Of a stretch of DNA of 46,302 bases, positions 42,283 to 46,302 are shown piece by piece. The translations under genes were made by a program, and so were the position numbers. Each line of letters starts with the position of its first letter. Positions within the stretch are counted from its first letter, which is position 1. This stretch comes from Thermoflexus hugenholtzii JAD2 (GTDB lineage: Bacteria > Chloroflexota > UBA11872 > UBA12225). The stretch spans positions 1 through 46,302 of the forward strand of contig CAMBEO010000013.1 of assembly GCA_945865725.1 (NCBI GenBank), in the 5' to 3' direction. Below the pieces are notes generated by a model. It ran no database searches. It had not been told where the DNA came from and saw only the letters and a program-made list of their open reading frames with translations.

Positions 42283-43611
42283 TCAGTGTAGCGCGGTCCC
42301 GGAGCCGAGACCCTCCAGTGCCCGCCGTGCATCCTGCATGAAGGCGCAGGCTTCCTGCCCGTCCATCACGCGGTGGTCAAAGGTCAGGCACAGGTTCACC
42401 ATCGGTCGGACCGCGATGGCGTCGCCTCCCACCACGACCGCGCGCTTGACGATCGCCTCGAAGGCGAGGATCGCTGAAGTGCCCGCGGGAGGGATGGGCA
42501 TGGAGGCGACCGAGCCGAGCGCCCCGGTGTTGTTCAGGGTGAACGTGGCACCGTGATACGCGTCCGGGGGCAGGGTGGCGCTGCGCGCGCCAGCGACCAC
42601 GCGCTCGAGGGCAACCGCGGTCGCGTCAAGATCCAGCTGGTCGGCATCGGCGATGACGGGGACGACGAGACCGCCGCCAGGCCGGGCGACGGCAATCCCG
42701 AGGTTCAGGTGGCGCCGCACTGCCACGCGCCCGCCGGCATCACCGACCAGCGCGGATCCACCGGGACCGTCACGCCACGAGCCATTCAGGAGCGGGTGCG
42801 TGGCCACGACGCGCGCCAATGCGTGGACCACGAGCGTGAAGGTTGTCAGGGCGACGCCGGTGCGCGTTCGGACGCCATCCCGGCGGTCATCGCGGCACGC
42901 GAGCAGGCTTGACGCGTCAACCTCGACAAGCGTCCACGCATGGGGCACGTCGTGAATCGCCCGGACGAGGTTTGCGGCGATGGCTTGCCTGAGCGGGGAC
43001 ACCGGAAGCAATTCCTCGTGAGACGTGCCGGTGGGGAAGGACGCCATCGTTATCCGCGCATGCGCCCCCTGCTGAAAGCTCTCACGGGGGGAGAGGGGGG
43101 AAGGACGAGGCCCCTCCTCGCTTCGCGGCAGAGGCGGGAAGGGAGCTGGCGGGACGGCACCGCGCCGAAATGCCGCGATCGCCGCGACGATGTCGTCCTT
43201 GGTGACGCGCCCGCCGGGCCCGGATCCGATGACCTCGTTCAGGGGGATGCCGTTTTCGGCGGCGAGCCTGCGGACCAGCGGCGACGAGCGCGACGCGTCG
43301 CCCGCGCCCCCACCCCCTGCCCCTCCCCCGGGGGGAGAGAGGGGAAGGACCGGCCCGCTTGCCGCGATCGCCGCGACGATCACGACCAGCGGCGTGCCGA
43401 CCGCCGCAACCTGCCCTGCGAGCACGAGGGGCGTCCCGAGTACGCCATCGACTGGCGTGCGCAGGTCGTCGCTGACCTTGTCGGTCACGATCTCGGCGAT
43501 CAAGTCTCCGGCCGAGACGTAGTCACCCGGGCTTCGCAGCCACCGGACGACGGTCGCCTCGAGGGACGCCGCGCCGAGCGCAGGCATGGGCACGACGACC
43601 TCACCAGCCAT
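42283..43611 (-). CDS. 2-oxoacid dehydrogenase E2 (lipoyl acyltransferase) with repeat-derived linkers
   Basis: E2 is the core of pyruvate or branched-chain 2-oxoacid dehydrogenase complexes. A lipoyl domain (1-80, lipoyl-lysine K45 in IVTDKVSDDL), a peripheral-subunit-binding domain (109-147, SPLVRRLAAENGIPLNEVIG) and a catalytic domain (about 200-442, LTFDHRVMDG with H413) are present. The linkers at about 81-108 and 150-195 are unusual. Residues 87-102 and 156-181 are read from REP-like repeats and give Pro/Gly/Ser-rich sequence. GGGGAG lies about five bases before the ATG. It follows the propeller gene by 39 bases. E1 and E3 genes are not in the window. Confidence 0.92.
   Translation of the reverse strand: MAGEVVVPMPALGAASLEATVVRWLRSPGDYVSAGDLIAEIVTDKVSDDLRTPVDGVLGTPLVLAGQVAAVGTPLVVIVAAIAASGPVLPLSPPGGGAGGGGAGDASRSSPLVRRLAAENGIPLNEVIGSGPGGRVTKDDIVAAIAAFRRGAVPPAPFPPLPRSEEGPRPSPLSPRESFQQGAHARITMASFPTGTSHEELLPVSPLRQAIAANLVRAIHDVPHAWTLVEVDASSLLACRDDRRDGVRTRTGVALTTFTLVVHALARVVATHPLLNGSWRDGPGGSALVGDAGGRVAVRRHLNLGIAVARPGGGLVVPVIADADQLDLDATAVALERVVAGARSATLPPDAYHGATFTLNNTGALGSVASMPIPPAGTSAILAFEAIVKRAVVVGGDAIAVRPMVNLCLTFDHRVMDGQEACAFMQDARRALEGLGSGTALH
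43070..43145. repeat. REP-like repeat inside the E2 gene (second linker)
   Basis: CTCACGGGGGGAGAGGGGGG with a second part CCCCTCCTCGCTTCGCGGCA and GGCGGGAAGG. The E2 frame stays open through it, encoding residues about 156-181. Confidence 0.8.
43305..43352. repeat. REP-like repeat inside the E2 gene (first linker)
   Basis: Bases 43311-43342 are identical, on the opposite strand, to 33425-33456 before tsaD (CACCCCCTGCCCCTCCCCCG as read on the plus strand). It encodes E2 residues about 87-102. Confidence 0.85.
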
Positions 43612-43650
43612 GGGAGCTCCCCCCGTCGGACCGAGCGGCCAGCGCGCGGG

Positions 43651-45756
43651 CTAGGCGTCGTCGTCCCGGACGAGACGGTGCAACGCCCCCCCGAGGGTTA
43701 GTGCAAACGCGGTGCCCCCGGAGGCAAAGTCTGGCGCCAGCGCGACGGAAACGACGGTCGGCGTGTGCAACCCGTCGGAGACGGCGTGCCACGTGAGGCC
43801 CTCGTCGTCGGAGACATGGACGCCGTCGGTAGTGCCAGCAAGGACGCTCCGGTTCCAGACCGCGCCGGGCGAGACGACAAGTGACAGGACGCCCGAGCTG
43901 GCCCGGCCAACCCGCTCGGCGATCCACAGCTGGCGCCCGCCCCACATCGGACGCTGGACGAGCGACCCGACACCGACGAAGAACCCGTTCCGGACGGTTG
44001 CGCGGTCTCCACGATAGTCGGACGGGAACCCGGTCGTGACCCACCGTGCGGTCGTGATCTGGTCGATGACCGGTTGCCACGACGTGCCGCCATCTACGCT
44101 GCGCCAGACGGTGATCGTCGACTGGGGGGTGTCCCCCCTGAACTGCTGGCGCGCACCCGGCGCCCGGTCCCGGTCGCGCCGCGTGGCACCCGTCGTGGAA
44201 AACGTCGACGCCACGATGGTGCGATCCGCGAGGTGGTTCGGCGACAGGGCGACGGCGACGACCTCGTCGTCTGCCGACGGCGAATCGATCGTGCGCCACG
44301 AGTTCCCGCCGTCCTCGGAGAGCGAGATGGCGTTCGCGAAGGCGACAGCGAGCGCGACCTTGCTCCCCTCGGTCGCGGAGGCGTACGACGCCATCCGGGG
44401 CCCCTCGCCCTCCAGCTCGACCCTTCGCCAGGATTCTCCGCGGTCATCAGACCGGTAGACGCCTTCGGCAAGGACGGCATGCACGGTTGACGTGCTCCCG
44501 TGGTCAGGAGCGATCGCGAGCGAGAGGACCTGCGAACCCGGCAGGCCGGCGCTCGCGGGTGCCCAAGTTGATCCCGCGTCGTCGGATCTCAGGACACCGT
44601 CCTCAACGCCGGCGACAAACAGGGTGTGGTCCGTCGCGAATGCCGGAGAGGCCGCAATGACCGACATCGACCGCGCAACGAGGCCCGCGCTACTTGATTC
44701 CCAGCTTGATCCTTGGTCGGACGACCGCCAGATTCCACCGTGATGGAGCCCCGCCACCACCACGAGGCCCGCGCCGTCGCTTGCAAGGGACATGACTGCC
44801 TGGTCGTCAAGCCCGGGAACGGTCGATGCCTGCCAGGTCGCGCCACCGTCAGTCGATCGTGCGATCCCGTTGCCGGCGGTCCCAGCGAAGATGGTGCGGT
44901 CCTGCGCGTACGTCGGGCTGAACCAGATGGCGTTGATCGAGAGGTTCGTGAGACCTGCCGACGCGTCCTTCCATGACGAACCGCGATCCGTGGAACGGAA
45001 GATGCCCAGGTCCTCGGTCGCGACCAACACGGTGCCGTCGTCGACGAACGCCGGGGAGAAGGCGACGGCCTGGATCGCCTCGGAGTCAAGGCCACGGTCG
45101 ACCGTACGCCACGCCCGGCCGCCGTTGGTCGACCGGTGAAGGCCGCCATTCGTGACCGCAAATGCAAGGTCGTCCGTATCGAATGCCGGGGAGGTTGCCA
45201 AGGCGAGAATCGCGAGGTCGCCCAGGCCGAAGTTCGAGGCGGAGAAGGTCCGACCGGCGTTCGACGATCGGTAGACCCCGCCAGAGGCCGTACCTGCGAG
45301 GACGACCATGTCGTTCGCGCCATCGACCGCGACGGCGATCGAAGTCACCGCCGTCGGGCCTTGCCAGAAGTCGACGGCCAACCAAGTCTGGCCGCCATTC
45401 GTGCTTCTCATCACGCCGCTGCCGAGCGTGCCTGCGAAGATCGTCCGATCCTTGGCAAAAGTGGGCGAGGCGATGAGGGCCTGGACATACGGGCTAGTCA
45501 GGCCCGAGTTGCGAGGCTCCCACGTGGCACCCGCGTCCGTTGACGCAAAAATCCCCGCGGTCGTACCAGCAAGGACGGTGTCCCCGGTTGGACCGGTGGT
45601 CGTGACGAGCGCGAGGACGGTGCCTCCCCACCCGAGGACCGGGCCGACGAGCTCCCACCGGCCCTCGAGTGGCGCGCCGGCCTCAACGGGAGCAGGCGAT
45701 TGGCCCTTGGAGAAGGCACCGGGAAACTGGACGATCTTGGTCGGGTCTGCGCTCAT
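43651..45756 (-). CDS. Asp-box (BNR) beta-propeller protein, 12 repeats, no signal peptide
   Basis: A 701-residue protein built of repeats with Asp-box motifs (SxDxGxTW). I count twelve, among them STDAGATW, STNGGQTW, SSNAGRTF, STNGGRAW, STDRGSSW, STDGGATW, SSDQGSSW, SDDAGSTW, SDDRGESW, SEDGGNSW, SVDGGTSW and SDDEGLTW. This fits one large or two fused propellers, as in sortilin-type, Ycf48-like or xyloglucanase proteins. The N-terminus (MSADPTKIVQFPGAF) has no signal peptide or helix. GAGAGG lies about six bases before ATG 45756. The partner and function are unknown. It is co-directional with, and 39 bases before, the E2 gene. Confidence 0.82.
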   Translation of the reverse strand: MSADPTKIVQFPGAFSKGQSPAPVEAGAPLEGRWELVGPVLGWGGTVLALVTTTGPTGDTVLAGTTAGIFASTDAGATWEPRNSGLTSPYVQALIASPTFAKDRTIFAGTLGSGVMRSTNGGQTWLAVDFWQGPTAVTSIAVAVDGANDMVVLAGTASGGVYRSSNAGRTFSASNFGLGDLAILALATSPAFDTDDLAFAVTNGGLHRSTNGGRAWRTVDRGLDSEAIQAVAFSPAFVDDGTVLVATEDLGIFRSTDRGSSWKDASAGLTNLSINAIWFSPTYAQDRTIFAGTAGNGIARSTDGGATWQASTVPGLDDQAVMSLASDGAGLVVVAGLHHGGIWRSSDQGSSWESSSAGLVARSMSVIAASPAFATDHTLFVAGVEDGVLRSDDAGSTWAPASAGLPGSQVLSLAIAPDHGSTSTVHAVLAEGVYRSDDRGESWRRVELEGEGPRMASYASATEGSKVALAVAFANAISLSEDGGNSWRTIDSPSADDEVVAVALSPNHLADRTIVASTFSTTGATRRDRDRAPGARQQFRGDTPQSTITVWRSVDGGTSWQPVIDQITTARWVTTGFPSDYRGDRATVRNGFFVGVGSLVQRPMWGGRQLWIAERVGRASSGVLSLVVSPGAVWNRSVLAGTTDGVHVSDDEGLTWHAVSDGLHTPTVVSVALAPDFASGGTAFALTLGGALHRLVRDDDA

Positions 45757-45784
45757 TCGCGAGCCTCTCGGATGCTGGTGGAGA

Positions 45785-45862
45785 CGGCCCCCACCCCCTG
45801 CCCCTCCCCCGCTGTGGCGGGAGAGGGGAGACTGGGGTCGCATGCGCGGATAACGGGGGATA
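45785..45862. repeat. REP-like repeat between groEL and the propeller gene
   Basis: CCCCACCCCCTGCCCCTCCC, then GCTGTGGCGGGAGAGGGGAG and GCATGCGCGGATAACG, the same tail as at 7663-7765. Next to it GATATC-N5-GATATC (45860-45876) lies right after the groEL stop. Confidence 0.75.
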
Positions 45863-45876
45863 TCACAGAGATATCA

Positions 45877-46302
45877 CTACGGGTTGACGGCGGGACTGGA
45901 CTTCTCGGTCAGGACGAGCGCCTCGGTCGTGAGGGCCATGCACCCGGCACTCACCCCGAACTCCAGGGCTCCGCGCACGACCTTGAGCGGGTCAAGGATG
46001 CCCGCCTCTGTCATGTCGGTGATGCGATCCCCGATCGCGTCATACCCGTGGCCTGGGGCGGCCGTGCGGAGCTTGGCGAGGATCGCGCGGTGGTCGCGGG
46101 CGGCGTTGCGCGCGATCCACTCGGTCGGGGCCTCCATCGCCTGGATCAGGACACGAACCCCGATCGCCTCGTCTCGGGACAAGGTGGTGGCAAGGTCGCG
46201 CATCGCCGGGAAGCAAGCGAAGTAGGCGGCTCCACCGCCCGGCACGACCCCCTCCTCGGAGGCCGCACGCGCGGCGACGATCGCCTCCTCGCCGCGCTGC
46301 TT
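45877..46302 (-). CDS. groEL: Chaperonin GroEL, C-terminal part (cut by the window edge)
   Basis: The frame enters from the right edge and ends with TAG at 45877-45879; about 141 residues are visible. It shows GEEAIVAARAASEEGVVPGGGAAYF (the equatorial nucleotide region), GYDAIGDRITDMTEAGILDPLKVVR and ALTTEALVLTEK. The normal C-terminal Gly-Gly-Met tail is absent; the protein ends SSPAVNP. Chloroflexota and some other lineages have such shortened GroEL tails, but the tail matters for the folding chamber. It is on the strand opposite to groES and 7.6 kb from it. Confidence 0.95.
   Translation of the reverse strand, partial: KQRGEEAIVAARAASEEGVVPGGGAAYFACFPAMRDLATTLSRDEAIGVRVLIQAMEAPTEWIARNAARDHRAILAKLRTAAPGHGYDAIGDRITDMTEAGILDPLKVVRGALEFGVSAGCMALTTEALVLTEKSSPAVNP

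Overview
The window is a very GC-rich, gene-dense bacterial segment. The organism is most likely a member of the Chloroflexota or a nearby lineage of Gram-positive descent. This is inferred from the tRNA-Trp T-box, the type I-beta DAHP synthase, the CIRCE-like element before groES, system II cytochrome c maturation, several apparently leaderless starts, and the many short G/C-rich palindromic intergenic repeats. No rRNA or tRNA gene and no CRISPR array was seen.

Layout. Positions 1-150 hold what looks like the end of an IS66-type element. Positions 0.5-7.7 kb carry an amidoligase-fold protein, aroQ, a MazG-like pyrophosphatase, a PLP aminotransferase, rdgB and a DinG-family helicase. Positions 7.8-14.5 kb are a shikimate operon, aroF-aroA-aroE-aroC-aroK-aroB. 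A strong promoter precedes it, followed by an apparently leaderless 29-codon leader ORF with a Tyr-Phe-Gly-Phe run and then a rho-independent terminator, an arrangement that looks like aromatic-amino-acid attenuation. Positions 14.6-18.2 kb hold a PilZ protein, a small membrane protein, a GreA with an unusual N-terminal recombinase-like domain, a membrane zinc-ribbon protein and Maf. Positions 18.4-27.07 kb, on the minus strand, are a complete trp operon, trpE-G-D-C-F-trpS-trpB-A, headed by a promoter and a T-box with a TGG specifier. Tryptophanyl-tRNA synthetase lies inside this operon.

Positions 27.4-31 kb hold a YibE/F membrane protein, two small membrane proteins and a GT4 glycosyltransferase. 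Positions 31.3-34.6 kb carry the t6A/ribosomal acetylation cluster tsaE-tsaB-rimI-tsaD. Positions 34.6-37.6 kb, on the minus strand, carry resB-ccsB-resA for cytochrome c maturation. groES with a CIRCE-like operator follows, then gmd, an XRE regulator, a DUF402 protein, a D-2-hydroxyacid dehydrogenase, a 2-oxoacid dehydrogenase E2, a 12-Asp-box beta-propeller protein, and the 3' end of groEL, which is cut by the window edge and separated from groES.

The window encodes all seven steps from PEP plus erythrose-4-phosphate to chorismate (AroF, AroB, AroQ, AroE, AroK, AroA, AroC) and all steps from chorismate to tryptophan. The two operons appear to be controlled by different attenuation devices. 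A family of short palindromic repeats (REP-like) occupies many intergenic gaps, including the gaps inside the trp operon. At four places it is read in frame inside genes: the AroE N-terminus, the AroK C-terminus, and both linkers of the E2 protein.
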